Below are positions 17,494 through 26,616 of a DNA stretch of 64,000 bases, one piece after another. How positions within the stretch are numbered: the first letter of the stretch is position 1; every line of letters starts with the position of its first letter. Source of the DNA: TMP-86 sp964247385. GTDB taxonomy: Bacteria > Pseudomonadota > Gammaproteobacteria > Steroidobacterales > Steroidobacteraceae. The notes under the pieces are model-generated. The model saw only the letters and a program-made list of their open reading frames with translations. It was not told the origin of the DNA and did no database searches. The stretch lies in contig CAXTUB010000007.1 in the NCBI GenBank assembly GCA_964247385.1, forward strand, positions 105,074 to 169,073. The letters run 5' to 3'. A program made the position numbers and the translations under genes.

Positions 17494-19122
17494 ATGCGTA
17501 AGAAATCCAAATTCATCGGCCTCAATGAGCCGCTGCGACATCCGGATCATCCGCGACCTCGAACTCGTCGCGAGTTCATCGCACAAGGCTTCATGACAGG
17601 TGCCGCAACTGTGATGGTACCGTCGGTGCTGTCCGGTCTGCTCGTTCCCCGAGGAGCGCTTGGGCAACAAGTCCTAGACCCAAACTTGTCCCCAGACATC
17701 GAGCAGTTTGCCCGCTTGACCTGCAAGATTACTGGCGGTGCAGGAAAAATTCCTTTCATCGCGTTCGATCTTGCGGGCGGAGCAAATATTGCCGGTTCGA
17801 ACGTCTTGATTGGGAAACAGGGCGGGCAGCTCGACTTTTTAACCACAGCGGGATATAGCAAGCTGGGACTGCCCGGAAACATGATTCCCAATCCGAGCAC
17901 TACCGGGAACTTTATTGACTCAACTTTCGGACTGCGCTTTCATTCGGATAGCGCGTTTCTACGGGGAATGATGGTGCGTACGAAGAGCGCGTCCACGCGT
18001 ACAAATACCTCGGGTGCAGTCATCGCTGCTCGCTCGGAGAACGACACTGGCAACAATCCGCATAATCCCATGTACGGGATTGCGGCCGCCAAGGCAAAAG
18101 GACAGTTGCTGGGTCTCATCGGAACGCAGAGCTCTGTATCTGGCGGGAACTCTATGGCGCCAGCAGTGATGATCGACGTGACTCAGCAGCCGACTAAGGT
18201 GGATCGGTCTAGTGACGTCGTTGGTCTAGTGGATACGGGTGAGTTAGGAACATTGCTCCCCCGACAGGATGCGACGGCTGTGATGGAATCAATTAAGCGA
18301 GTGAGTGACTACAAATTTGATTCAGTCAGTGCATATTCAGATTCGACGACGGATACGAGTAGCAAACAATTAGCACAGTGCAGTTATGCCAAAGCGGCAT
18401 ATCTAACTGATAATTTCAACGACAAAGCGGCATTGAACCCTGATGTGGACCCCCAGATCGTCGGTCCGAATGGAATTTTCACCCAGGCTGAGTACGACGC
18501 CGACGCGGAATTCCGCAAAACATCTGCCGTAATGAAAATGGTTATCGACGGTAATGCTGGCGCAGGCACGATCACCATGGGTGGTTTCGACTATCACACT
18601 GGTGATCGCATGACGGGCGAAGCTCGCGACTTCCGTGCGGGAAACTGTATGGGTGCTTGTCTTGAATATGCTGCACGTAAGGGAAAACCGCTAATGCTTT
18701 ATGTGTTTAGCGACGGCTCTCTGTCGAGCAACGGCATGATTGACAACTCGCCTGGTGGACGCGGGAAGGGGGTATGGACGGGAGACAATCAGTCCACCGC
18801 CTCAACCTTCTTTTTGGTTTTCAACCCATCTGGACGACCGACTCATATGCCAGATGCGAATCAACCCAACGATGGACGTATGCAGATTGGTTGGTTCAAC
18901 GGTGACGGGTCAATTAACACCGCATCCAGCCCGCTCGGCAACGCGGTGAATCAGTTGTCGGCCGCAATCGTCTTGAATTACATGGCTCTCCATGGCGATC
19001 AAGGTGAATTCCAAAATTTGTTTAAGCCGCATGGCAACTGGAGCGGCATTGGCTCGGGGGTCATGGACTCGCTCACTGCCTTCGCGCCGATTTGCAACGG
19101 AACCATCGCGAGTCCGGTCTAG
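17494..19122 (+). CDS. Tat-exported DUF1501-like protein
   Basis: A 542-residue protein with a twin-arginine signal (RTRREFIAQGF, about 22-32, followed by a hydrophobic stretch to about 58). Internal segments such as IPFIAFDLAGGANIAGSNVL and GGFDYHTGDRMTGEARDFR resemble DUF1501 proteins, which have an alkaline-phosphatase-like fold. In planctomycetes and some proteobacteria these are encoded beside DUF1588-type cytochrome proteins, as here. It has no heme motif. It starts 24 bp after the LamG gene, ends the operon, and is followed by a clear terminator. The substrate is unknown. Confidence 0.75.
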   Translation: MRKKSKFIGLNEPLRHPDHPRPRTRREFIAQGFMTGAATVMVPSVLSGLLVPRGALGQQVLDPNLSPDIEQFARLTCKITGGAGKIPFIAFDLAGGANIAGSNVLIGKQGGQLDFLTTAGYSKLGLPGNMIPNPSTTGNFIDSTFGLRFHSDSAFLRGMMVRTKSASTRTNTSGAVIAARSENDTGNNPHNPMYGIAAAKAKGQLLGLIGTQSSVSGGNSMAPAVMIDVTQQPTKVDRSSDVVGLVDTGELGTLLPRQDATAVMESIKRVSDYKFDSVSAYSDSTTDTSSKQLAQCSYAKAAYLTDNFNDKAALNPDVDPQIVGPNGIFTQAEYDADAEFRKTSAVMKMVIDGNAGAGTITMGGFDYHTGDRMTGEARDFRAGNCMGACLEYAARKGKPLMLYVFSDGSLSSNGMIDNSPGGRGKGVWTGDNQSTASTFFLVFNPSGRPTHMPDANQPNDGRMQIGWFNGDGSINTASSPLGNAVNQLSAAIVLNYMALHGDQGEFQNLFKPHGNWSGIGSGVMDSLTAFAPICNGTIASPV

Positions 19123-19145
19123 CCCGATCGCGGACGGCGGATTCC

Positions 19146-19179
19146 ACGGCATCGCGCTCGCGCGGTGCCGTTTTTATTT
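19146..19179 (+). terminator. Rho-independent terminator after the heme/Tat operon
   Basis: Stem ACGGCA-T-CGCGC with GCGCG-G-TGCCGT, loop TC, followed directly by TTTTTATTT. It lies 24 bp after the Tat-protein stop codon. This is the clearest terminator in the window and separates the heme cassette from the TPR/Exb operon. Confidence 0.85.
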
Positions 19180-19331
19180 GCGCCTGTCATTCGCGATGAG
19201 GCCATGTCGGACCGCCAAGACAGTTTCGTCACAATGGCTGCCCCGATAGGCTCCGCGAGTGTCTGAATGTGCGCCATGTCATGAAAATTCCAGCGTTTTC
19301 AATGGCGTCCATGCGAGTCTTTCAGGTATGG

Positions 19332-19340
19332 TGATATAAC
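19332..19340 (+). promoter_or_regulatory. Candidate extended -10 promoter of the TPR/Exb operon
   Basis: TGATATAAC reads as an extended -10 (TG-n-TATAAC) with no good -35. It lies 33 bp before the ATG at 19373, after the terminator of the previous operon, where a new promoter is expected. Confidence 0.35.
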
Positions 19341-19372
19341 TTAATGTGGTTGGATTAAAGGGGCATGGGCCG

Positions 19373-19885
19373 ATGACATGGGTCGCTCGCGTGGTGCTTG
19401 GGGCTGCACTCCTCGTGTGTGCGCCAAGCTTTGGAGCGCCTTACTCGCTCATTGGAAAACCGGCGCCTGATTTTGCCTTGAAAGCTCTCGACGGCAAGAA
19501 TTTGCGTCTTTCCGAATTTCGCGGCCAAGTCGTGTTGATCAACTTCTGGGCGCGCTGGGCAGGCGTGTCGTTACAAGAGATGCCGGCGCTGAATCAAATT
19601 CACGGCACGTACCAGCGCGCGGGCGTCGTGGTGCTGGGCGTGTCCATCGACGAGGACTACACCCGTGCACGCGAGTTCGCGTCCTCGGCGCACGTGGTCT
19701 ATCCCATGTTATTCGACACCGGCGATGCCACCGGCACCAATTACGCCATCGACAAGCTTCCGTTGACACTGCTGATCGATCGTGACGGCATCGTGCGTTT
19801 CGCGAACAGCGGCTACAAACGCGGCGACGAGAAAGTGTATATCGAACAAATTCGCGAGCTGCTTCGCGATGGGATCACGGAATAG
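19373..19885 (+). CDS. Thioredoxin-fold TlpA paralogue without catalytic cysteines
   Basis: About 170 residues with a signal peptide (ending near SFGAP). The fold matches TlpA: APDFALKALDGKNLRLSEFR, VVLINFWARW and the loop KLPLTLLIDRDGIVRF. The active site, however, reads WAGVS (residues 62-66) instead of WCxxC, so both redox cysteines are gone. The protein at 8913-9440 is a close paralogue with an intact WCGPC. A structural or binding role is likely rather than thiol redox. A GTG at 19346 is an alternative start. It opens the operon and ends 4 bp before the next gene. Confidence 0.85.
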   Translation: MTWVARVVLGAALLVCAPSFGAPYSLIGKPAPDFALKALDGKNLRLSEFRGQVVLINFWARWAGVSLQEMPALNQIHGTYQRAGVVVLGVSIDEDYTRAREFASSAHVVYPMLFDTGDATGTNYAIDKLPLTLLIDRDGIVRFANSGYKRGDEKVYIEQIRELLRDGITE

Positions 19886-19889
19886 TTCA

Positions 19890-20675
19890 ATGAACCGAAC
19901 CTTCAAATATTTCTGTGCGGGGACCTGTGCCGCTCTGACGATGGTGGCCGCGGGCATGCTGCACGCCGCGGCGACCGCACCCGTACCTGCCTCGAGCACG
20001 CCGGGCGCCGGCGCTCCGGCGACATCCAGTGAGGCGCCGCCACAAGGCGCGCCGGCAAATGCCACGCCCGTCAACACCGATCCGGGCACCGCGACGCCGC
20101 CGAGCATGGCCCCGACGACACCGAATTCTCCGGCTGCGGCGACACCGGCCACCGTGCCTTCGACGAATGCGCCTCCCGATGCGGCGCCAACCGCCCCGCC
20201 GCTGGGGAGCGATAACAAGCCCGCGGAGTTCAAGACTTTGGATCAAGAAGTGCAGGGTCTCAAGAAAGATGTCATCGACCTGAACAAAGATTTGTTCGTG
20301 CTCGAAGAAGAGCTTCTGTTTCCCGCAAATACCCAAGTCGCCGTGTTTCTTTCCATGGATGTGGGCACGTTCTTCGCGCTCGATTCGGTGACCGTCAAGA
20401 TTGATAACAAGGAGGTCACGAACTACTTGTACACCGCGCGCGAAGCCGACGCCTTGTTGAAAGGCGGCGTGCATCGCATCTACCTTGGCAACCTCAAGGT
20501 CGGCAAGCATGAGATCGTCGGCTTCTTCACCGGCAAGGGGCCGCAAGGCCGCGACTACAAGCGCGGCGCCACGATCAATTTCGACAAAGGCGTAGGCGCA
20601 AAATACCTGGAATTCAAAATTACCGACCGCGTGCCGGCGCATCAGCCCGAGTTCATCGTCAAGAATTGGGAGTAG
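19890..20675 (+). CDS. Periplasmic Pro/Ala-rich coiled-coil protein
   Basis: About 261 residues, unrecognised. The layout is a signal peptide (ending near MLHAAA), a Pro/Ala/Thr linker of about 80 residues (includes GAPANATPVN), a short coiled coil (FKTLDQEVQGLKKDVIDLNK), and a C-terminal domain that looks beta-rich (VAVFLSMDVGTFFALDSVTV, KVGKHEIVGFFTGKGPQGRD). The linker is long enough to cross part of the periplasm. It sits between the thioredoxin-like gene and the first TPR gene in one operon. The gene order suggests a part of an Agl-Glt-like complex, perhaps in the GltC position, but I cannot match it to a named family. Confidence 0.75.
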   Translation: MNRTFKYFCAGTCAALTMVAAGMLHAAATAPVPASSTPGAGAPATSSEAPPQGAPANATPVNTDPGTATPPSMAPTTPNSPAAATPATVPSTNAPPDAAPTAPPLGSDNKPAEFKTLDQEVQGLKKDVIDLNKDLFVLEEELLFPANTQVAVFLSMDVGTFFALDSVTVKIDNKEVTNYLYTAREADALLKGGVHRIYLGNLKVGKHEIVGFFTGKGPQGRDYKRGATINFDKGVGAKYLEFKITDRVPAHQPEFIVKNWE

Positions 20676-20733
20676 GGGTGGCAGGGTCGAAGGCTTGCGA
20701 ATCGGTTCACGGGCTACGCGGGCGCAAGCTGTG

Positions 20734-22644
20734 ATGAGATTCCCGCGAAGCTTGGCGCTCGCCGGCGCGGCTGCGCTGGCACTGTGCAGCGTGTGCGCGG
20801 CGCGCACACAGTATGTGAAGCCCGATCCGAATGAGCTGCCACCGCACGAAATCAAAGATTTGAATTACGGCGATGTCTTGTTCTACTTCTACCAAGACGA
20901 TTATTTTGCCGCGATCACCCGGCTTCTCGCAGCGCGTCAACTGCAGCGAGTGCCGAATCATCGCGAAGAAGCCGAGCTTCTGCTCGGCGGTTTGTATTTG
21001 TCACTCGGCGAGCATGTAGAAGCGGGCAAGATCTTTCAGGCTTTGCTCGCGTACGACGCACCGGCGCCAGTGCGTAACCGGGCGTGGTACTACCTCGCCA
21101 AGGTTTGGTATCAGCGCGGCTACCTGAATGAATCGGAACGCGCGTTGCGCCAGATAGCGGGAAGTCTCGGCGGGCGCCTCGACGCAGAGCGTTACATGCT
21201 GCTTGCCCAGGTGTTCTTGCTCCAGGGCCGTTACGACGACGCAATCGCCACGTTGAATGCCTATCGCGGGCCGCCGGATTGGACTGCCTATGCCAGGTTC
21301 AATCTCGGCGTCGCACTGGTGCGCAAGAATCGCCTCAACGAGGCCGCTTCCTTCTTGAATCAAGTAGGCACCCTCAACTCGCAGAGCGAAGAGCTTTTGT
21401 CTTTGCGCGACAAAGCAAACCTGGCGCTGGGTTATGCCTACCTGCAAGGCAACCGTCCTTTGGAGGCGAAGCCCGTGTTGGAGCGGGTGCGTCTCGAAGG
21501 CCCATTTTCGAGCAAGGCTTTGCTCGGTGTCGGTTGGGCCGAAGCTCAGGGCGATCACTACAAGGAAGCGCTGGCGCCCTGGATGGCGCTGCATGAGCGC
21601 AACTTGCTCGATGCGGCCGTGCAGGAATCGTATCTCGCGATTCCTTATGCATTCAGCAAGCTGTCTGCGAACGGGCAGGCCGCGGGGTACTACGAAATTG
21701 CGATTCAGTCCTTCAATGCCGAGACGCAGCGCATCGATGACTCGGTGCGCGGCATTCGCGAAGGCAAATTGCTGGATCGCATTTTGGAAGAGGAACGCAA
21801 GAACCCGCTGGGCTGGTTCTGGCAACTGAAGACGTTGCCCGATGCCCCTGAGTCGCGCTACCTCTATCAGTTGCTGGCGGGAAATGATTTTCAGGAAGGC
21901 TTGAAGAATTACCGCGATCTGGATTTCATGCGCCGCAATATCGATAGCTGGCGCGACACCGTGGCGGCGTTCGATGACATGCTCTCAACGCGCGAACATG
22001 CTTACGCCGAGAAAATTCCCAAGGCCGACGCGCTAATGAGCGCTACGGATCTGGATGCCTTGACGCGCAAGCGTGTGGATTTCGAATCGCGGCTCAATGA
22101 GATCGAGGCCAGCAACGACGTGGTCGCGCTCGGCACCAACGAGGAGCAGGCAAGCTGGCGCAAGCTCAAGGCCATCGAAGACTATTTGAATGCGCATCCC
22201 GATGATGCGGATCTCGCGGAGATGCGCGACAAGGCGCGCCTCATGAAAGGCGTCTTGCAGTGGAAACTTTCCGAAAGCTTCAAGGCGAGATTGTGGAACG
22301 AGCGCCGCTCCGTGAAGGAGCTCGAAGGGAGCTTGAAAGAAACGCAGAAGCGCGCCGTGCTGGTCGAGAACGCTCGCCGTGCGCTGCCGGTCAACGCCGG
22401 CGATTACGCCAAGCGTGTGGCGTCGATCAAGGCGCGCATGGATGGTTTGCAAACATTGATTGCAGAAGCCACTGCGCGTCAAGGCCGCTATCTGCAAGCC
22501 ATCGCCATCGAAACACTCGAGGGACAGAAGCAGCGCATCGCAACGTATCAAATCCAGGCGCGCTATGCGCTCGCTTCCATCTATGACCGCTCGCTCAACG
22601 GCAATGGCTCCAAGGCCGTGCCGGCCGCGGGGTCGAGCCCATGA
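20734..22644 (+). CDS. Exported tetratricopeptide-repeat protein (649-codon frame)
   Basis: About 636 residues. A signal peptide (ending near LCSVCAA) is followed by TPR-like helix pairs over roughly residues 50-320 (EEAELLLGGLYLSLGEHVEA, AERYMLLAQVFLLQGRYDDA, RFNLGVALVRKNRLNEAASF). The C-terminal half is long charged helix, probably coiled coil. The ATG at 20734 follows the poor N-terminal stretch of the longer frame. Its stop overlaps the next TPR gene by 4 bp (ATGA). In Myxococcus the Agl-Glt complex has TPR proteins GltD and GltE; this could be one counterpart. Confidence 0.82.
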   Translation: MRFPRSLALAGAAALALCSVCAARTQYVKPDPNELPPHEIKDLNYGDVLFYFYQDDYFAAITRLLAARQLQRVPNHREEAELLLGGLYLSLGEHVEAGKIFQALLAYDAPAPVRNRAWYYLAKVWYQRGYLNESERALRQIAGSLGGRLDAERYMLLAQVFLLQGRYDDAIATLNAYRGPPDWTAYARFNLGVALVRKNRLNEAASFLNQVGTLNSQSEELLSLRDKANLALGYAYLQGNRPLEAKPVLERVRLEGPFSSKALLGVGWAEAQGDHYKEALAPWMALHERNLLDAAVQESYLAIPYAFSKLSANGQAAGYYEIAIQSFNAETQRIDDSVRGIREGKLLDRILEEERKNPLGWFWQLKTLPDAPESRYLYQLLAGNDFQEGLKNYRDLDFMRRNIDSWRDTVAAFDDMLSTREHAYAEKIPKADALMSATDLDALTRKRVDFESRLNEIEASNDVVALGTNEEQASWRKLKAIEDYLNAHPDDADLAEMRDKARLMKGVLQWKLSESFKARLWNERRSVKELEGSLKETQKRAVLVENARRALPVNAGDYAKRVASIKARMDGLQTLIAEATARQGRYLQAIAIETLEGQKQRIATYQIQARYALASIYDRSLNGNGSKAVPAAGSSP

Positions 22645-25600
22645 ACGCTCGCACCACCACAGGCGCCGCCGTATGCGCTGCGTGTTTGCTGGCGAGCAGC
22701 GGGACATTCGCCGCGAAAAAAGCGGCGCCTACCATCAAGGATCTGGATCAGAAGCAGGTCGAGGTCAACACCGACGCGCCCGCAAATGCCGATGCCGGCA
22801 AGACCATGGAAAGTTATCGCCGCTTTCTTGACTTGAACGCCGGGGATGCGGAGCTGCGGGCCGAATCGTTACGCCGCTTGGGCGACTTGAATCTCGAGTC
22901 CTCCGAAGCAGACCGCATCGAGCACGATCTGGTCACGAACGAAGGCTTGCGTGCCAATGAAGCCATTACCCTGTACTCGGCGCTGCTCAAAGCTTATCCG
23001 CATTACGAGCGCAATGATGCAGTGCTTTATCAGCTCGCGCGCGCCTACGAGCTGAACGCTCAGCCGGAGAAGGCTCTCGAGACTTTGGATCATCTGGCTT
23101 CGACGTATCCGCATAGCCGTTACATCGACGAGACGCATTTTCGCCGCGGCGAGCTGCTGTTCTCCGCAAAGAACTATGTCGGCGCGCAACGAGCCTACGA
23201 AGAAGTCATTCGCAGTGGCGCGAGCTCGCAGTTCTACCGTCAGAGCTTGTACAAGCATGGATGGGCGCTGTTCAAGCAAGGCGAGAACGACAAGAGCCTG
23301 CAGTCTTTCGGTGGCGTCCTCGACGCCGTGCTGGTCGCGCCAAAGGAATCGGCCCACGCAGTCAATGTCGACTCCTTGAGCCGCGCAGACCGCGAGCTGG
23401 TCGAGGATACGTTTCGCGTCATGAGCATCATGTTCTCCTACGGTGAGGGCCCGAAGACCATCGATGAGTTCATGCGCAACCGCCCGAATCGCCCCTACAC
23501 CTACCTGCTGTACGCGCGGCTCGGTGATCTATATATGGAGAAGCAGCGCTTCACCGACGCAGCCGATACGTACCGCTCGTTTGTCGCGAAAAATCCCAAT
23601 CACGACAAGGCGCCGTTATTGCAGATGCAAGCCATCGAAGCCTACAAGCAAGGAGGCTTTCCCGATCTCGTTTTGCAGGGTAAGAAGGAATTCGTCGAAA
23701 ACTACACTTTGACGAGCGGATTTTGGACGGGCCGCAATCCCGGCGACCTACCGGAAGTCGTAGCGCAGCTCAAAATCAACTTGAAAGATGTCGCGCAGTA
23801 CTATCACGCACAAGCGCAGAAGACCAAGAGCGTGGCCGATTACCAGGAAGCCGCGAAATGGTACCGAGCTTATCTCTTGTCGTTTCCGAACGATCCGGAA
23901 TCGGCCAATACCAACTACTTGCTCGCCGACACGCTGTTCGAAAGCAAACAATATCTCGACGCGGCGAAGGAATATGAGCGCACTGCGTATACCTACGCGC
24001 CGACCGAGAAGTCGGCCGCGGCGGGGTATGCCGCGTTGGTGGCCTACGGCAAAGCCAACGAACTCGCGTCGCCGCAGCAAAAAGTAAGCATTCACACGCA
24101 ATCGCTCGATAGCTCGCTGAAATTCGCGTCGACGTATCCGCAGCACGGCGAAGTGCCTCAAGTGCTGACGCGCGCAGCGACCGAGCTCTACGCCGACAAA
24201 GATTATTTGCGCGCGACTTCCGCCGCGCAGACATTGCTTGCGCGCACTCCGACGGTCGATCCGCCCAAGCAGCGGATCGCTTGGACGGTCATCGCGAATT
24301 CAAGTTTCGATCAAGGCGAGTTCGGCAAAGCGGAGGGAGCCTATGCCCAGGCGCAAGCACTCATGCCGGCGAACGATCCGGAGCGGGCGGTCATCGTCGA
24401 ACGTCTCGCCGCATCGATCTACAAGCAAGGCGAGGCCAAGAATCAGTCGGGCGACTCGGCCGGCGCGGTCGATGCGTTCTTGCGCGTGGCGCAGCTTGCG
24501 CCGGGCTCGAAAGTCAGAGCCAATGCGGATTTCGACGCCGCGGCTTTGCTCATCGATCAGAAGCAGTGGAGCCGCGCCATTCCGGTGCTCGAGGATTTTC
24601 GCCGCAGTTTCCCTCAGAGCCCGTTGCAGCCCGAGGTCACGCGTAAGCTCGCAGTCGCGTATACGGAATCCGGCCGGCCCGGGCAAGCCGCAGGCGAATT
24701 CGAGCTCATTGCAAATTCCCCGGCCGAGAACGCCGATGTGCGGCGCGAAGCGACGCTGCAAGCGGCAAGCTTATACGACAAAGCGGGTAACCCTCAGAAA
24801 TCCAAGTCCATGTGGGAATCGTTCGTGAAGCATTTTCCGCAGCCGCTCGACCCCGCGATGGATGCGCGTAGTCGGCTGGTCGGCATTGCGCAAAAGAGCG
24901 GCGATTTTGCCGCGCGGGATTACTGGCTGCGGGAGATCGTAGCCGCGGATCGCAATGCGGGTGCGCAGCGCACCGACAAGAGCCGCACTCTGGCCGCGAA
25001 CGCCGTGCTGGGGTTCGCTGCGCCGCTGCGCGATGACTTCCAGCGGATCAAGCTCGTCGCCCCACTGAAAAAATCTTTGGCGCGAAAGAAAGCCGCAATG
25101 GAAGCTGCGCTCAAGGCCTACACACAGGCCGCCGACTACCAAGTCGCATCGGTGACCACGGCCGCTACTTATCACAGCGCCGAGCTCTACCGGCAACTCG
25201 GCAAAGATTTGTTGGCCTCCGAGCGTCCCGCCAAGCTTTCGAAAGACGAGGTCGAGCAATACAACGTATTACTCGAAGAGCAGGCTTTTCCATTCGAGGA
25301 ACAATCGATCAAGTTGCATGAAGTGAATGCCGCGCGCGCCAAAGAAGGCATTTACGATGAGTGGGTGCAGAAAAGTTTCGCAGCGCTTGCGCAGTTGAAT
25401 CCCGGTCGCTACGCAAGGGGCGAATCAAGCGAAACGAGCGTCGATGCGATCGGCGCATCGGCGGCGGTTCCGGATCGCGCCGCGCAACAGTATCCTCAGG
25501 CGCTCGATCTGATGAAAGCGGGTAAGAACACTGACGCGGAGCTCGAGCTCAAGCAACTGGCGGCAGCGTATCCAAATCTTGCGGGACCGCAAGCAAATTT

Positions 25601-25970
25601 AGGATTGCTCGAAGCGAAGGCCGGCCGTCTGATCGAAGCTGAAGCTTCTTTGAAATCAGCGTCAGCGCTGGATCCGAACAGCCCAGTGTTACTGTCGGAG
25701 CTCGCGGTGGTGCAGCGCAAGCAAGGAAAACTCACCGAGGCCGAGCAAAATTACAATCGGGCGCTCGCACTCGATGGCAACTATGCGCCCGCGCACTTGA
25801 ATCTCGGCATTTTATACGATGTGTATCTGGGCGACCCGCAGAAGGCTCTCGAGCACTATGAGCGCTATCTCGCACTGCGTGGCGAGAACAAGCAAATTGC
25901 AGGGTGGGTGGTTGAACTGAAGAAACGCACGGGCGCAGCAGCCGCAGTGAGCAAGAAGGAGGCCGCTTGA
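22641..25970 (+). CDS. Large exported tetratricopeptide-repeat protein
   Basis: A 1109-residue protein. A signal peptide (ending near GTFAA) is followed by TPR-like repeats over most of the length. Clear ones are AVLYQLARAYELNAQPEKAL, RYIDETHFRRGELLFSAKNY and TNYLLADTLFESKQYLDAAK. Canonical C-terminal repeats near 950-1080 include AGPQANLGLLEAKAGRLIEA and AEQNYNRALALDGNYAPAHL. It is coupled to its neighbours at both ends (ATGA upstream, TTGA downstream). Size and context recall the large TPR protein AgmU/GltD of the gliding machinery; this is inference from architecture, not alignment. Confidence 0.85.
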   Translation: MNARTTTGAAVCAACLLASSGTFAAKKAAPTIKDLDQKQVEVNTDAPANADAGKTMESYRRFLDLNAGDAELRAESLRRLGDLNLESSEADRIEHDLVTNEGLRANEAITLYSALLKAYPHYERNDAVLYQLARAYELNAQPEKALETLDHLASTYPHSRYIDETHFRRGELLFSAKNYVGAQRAYEEVIRSGASSQFYRQSLYKHGWALFKQGENDKSLQSFGGVLDAVLVAPKESAHAVNVDSLSRADRELVEDTFRVMSIMFSYGEGPKTIDEFMRNRPNRPYTYLLYARLGDLYMEKQRFTDAADTYRSFVAKNPNHDKAPLLQMQAIEAYKQGGFPDLVLQGKKEFVENYTLTSGFWTGRNPGDLPEVVAQLKINLKDVAQYYHAQAQKTKSVADYQEAAKWYRAYLLSFPNDPESANTNYLLADTLFESKQYLDAAKEYERTAYTYAPTEKSAAAGYAALVAYGKANELASPQQKVSIHTQSLDSSLKFASTYPQHGEVPQVLTRAATELYADKDYLRATSAAQTLLARTPTVDPPKQRIAWTVIANSSFDQGEFGKAEGAYAQAQALMPANDPERAVIVERLAASIYKQGEAKNQSGDSAGAVDAFLRVAQLAPGSKVRANADFDAAALLIDQKQWSRAIPVLEDFRRSFPQSPLQPEVTRKLAVAYTESGRPGQAAGEFELIANSPAENADVRREATLQAASLYDKAGNPQKSKSMWESFVKHFPQPLDPAMDARSRLVGIAQKSGDFAARDYWLREIVAADRNAGAQRTDKSRTLAANAVLGFAAPLRDDFQRIKLVAPLKKSLARKKAAMEAALKAYTQAADYQVASVTTAATYHSAELYRQLGKDLLASERPAKLSKDEVEQYNVLLEEQAFPFEEQSIKLHEVNAARAKEGIYDEWVQKSFAALAQLNPGRYARGESSETSVDAIGASAAVPDRAAQQYPQALDLMKAGKNTDAELELKQLAAAYPNLAGPQANLGLLEAKAGRLIEAEASLKSASALDPNSPVLLSELAVVQRKQGKLTEAEQNYNRALALDGNYAPAHLNLGILYDVYLGDPQKALEHYERYLALRGENKQIAGWVVELKKRTGAAAAVSKKEAA

Positions 25971-26530
25971 AATCAGCGATGTTATTGGCTGCATTGTTTT
26001 GGGCTGCCGCCGTGTGCGCGCAAGCTGCCGCGGAGCAGCCGTCGGCCGATGCGAAGAATGCAGGCCGCGCGCAAGCACCGACCAGCGCGTTGGAAGAGGC
26101 CGGTGAGCCGCGCGCGAGCACCTCGGCTGCGGCTACGAATGCTGTGCCTGCGAATGGCGCGCCTGGGAATGCCACGCCTGTGAATGGCGCGCCTGCCAAG
26201 ATCGCACCGGCGGCGAATGCCGCAGCCCATAGTCCTGCGGCCGCTCGTGGTAAGGCCGCTGCCGATCGCATGGAACTCGACACCACAACGGTCACAGGCA
26301 ACCGCGAACTGCCCAAGGTCATGTATGTGGTGCCGTGGAAGCGCTCGGATATCGGAGATCTGATCGGCCGGCCCGCGAATAGCCTGTTGGATGAGGTGCT
26401 AGCGCCGGTGGATCGAACGGTTTTCAGGCGCGAGGTTTCCTATTACCAGGCCCTCAAACCCGACACGTCCGCCCAAAGTGTGACGGGTGCACCGCCGTCG
26501 GCCCCGGCCCCCGCGGCGCCTGCGCCTTGA
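25967..26530 (+). CDS. Exported Pro/Ala-rich protein, TTG start
   Basis: A 187-residue unrecognised protein. The signal peptide ends near VCAQA. A low-complexity linker (three GAP-type repeats, including GAPGNATPVNGAPAKIAPA) leads to a short folded segment (PKVMYVVPWKRSDIGDLIGR, LDEVLAPVDRTVFRREV). It starts with TTG at 25967, overlapping the previous stop, 4 bp after a perfect AAGGAGG at 25956-25962. An ATG at 25979 would be too far from that site. The linker wording echoes that of the protein at 19890-20675, hinting that both are anchored or stretched in the same assembly. Confidence 0.72.
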   Translation: MKSAMLLAALFWAAAVCAQAAAEQPSADAKNAGRAQAPTSALEEAGEPRASTSAAATNAVPANGAPGNATPVNGAPAKIAPAANAAAHSPAAARGKAAADRMELDTTTVTGNRELPKVMYVVPWKRSDIGDLIGRPANSLLDEVLAPVDRTVFRREVSYYQALKPDTSAQSVTGAPPSAPAPAAPAP

Positions 26531-26616
26531 GGGTGAGAAATAGGTCGTAGCTGATTTTACGAAATCTGGTTGAATCCGCGAATGGGAATCCGTTTGAAGG
26601 CTTTAGGAGCGCGTCG

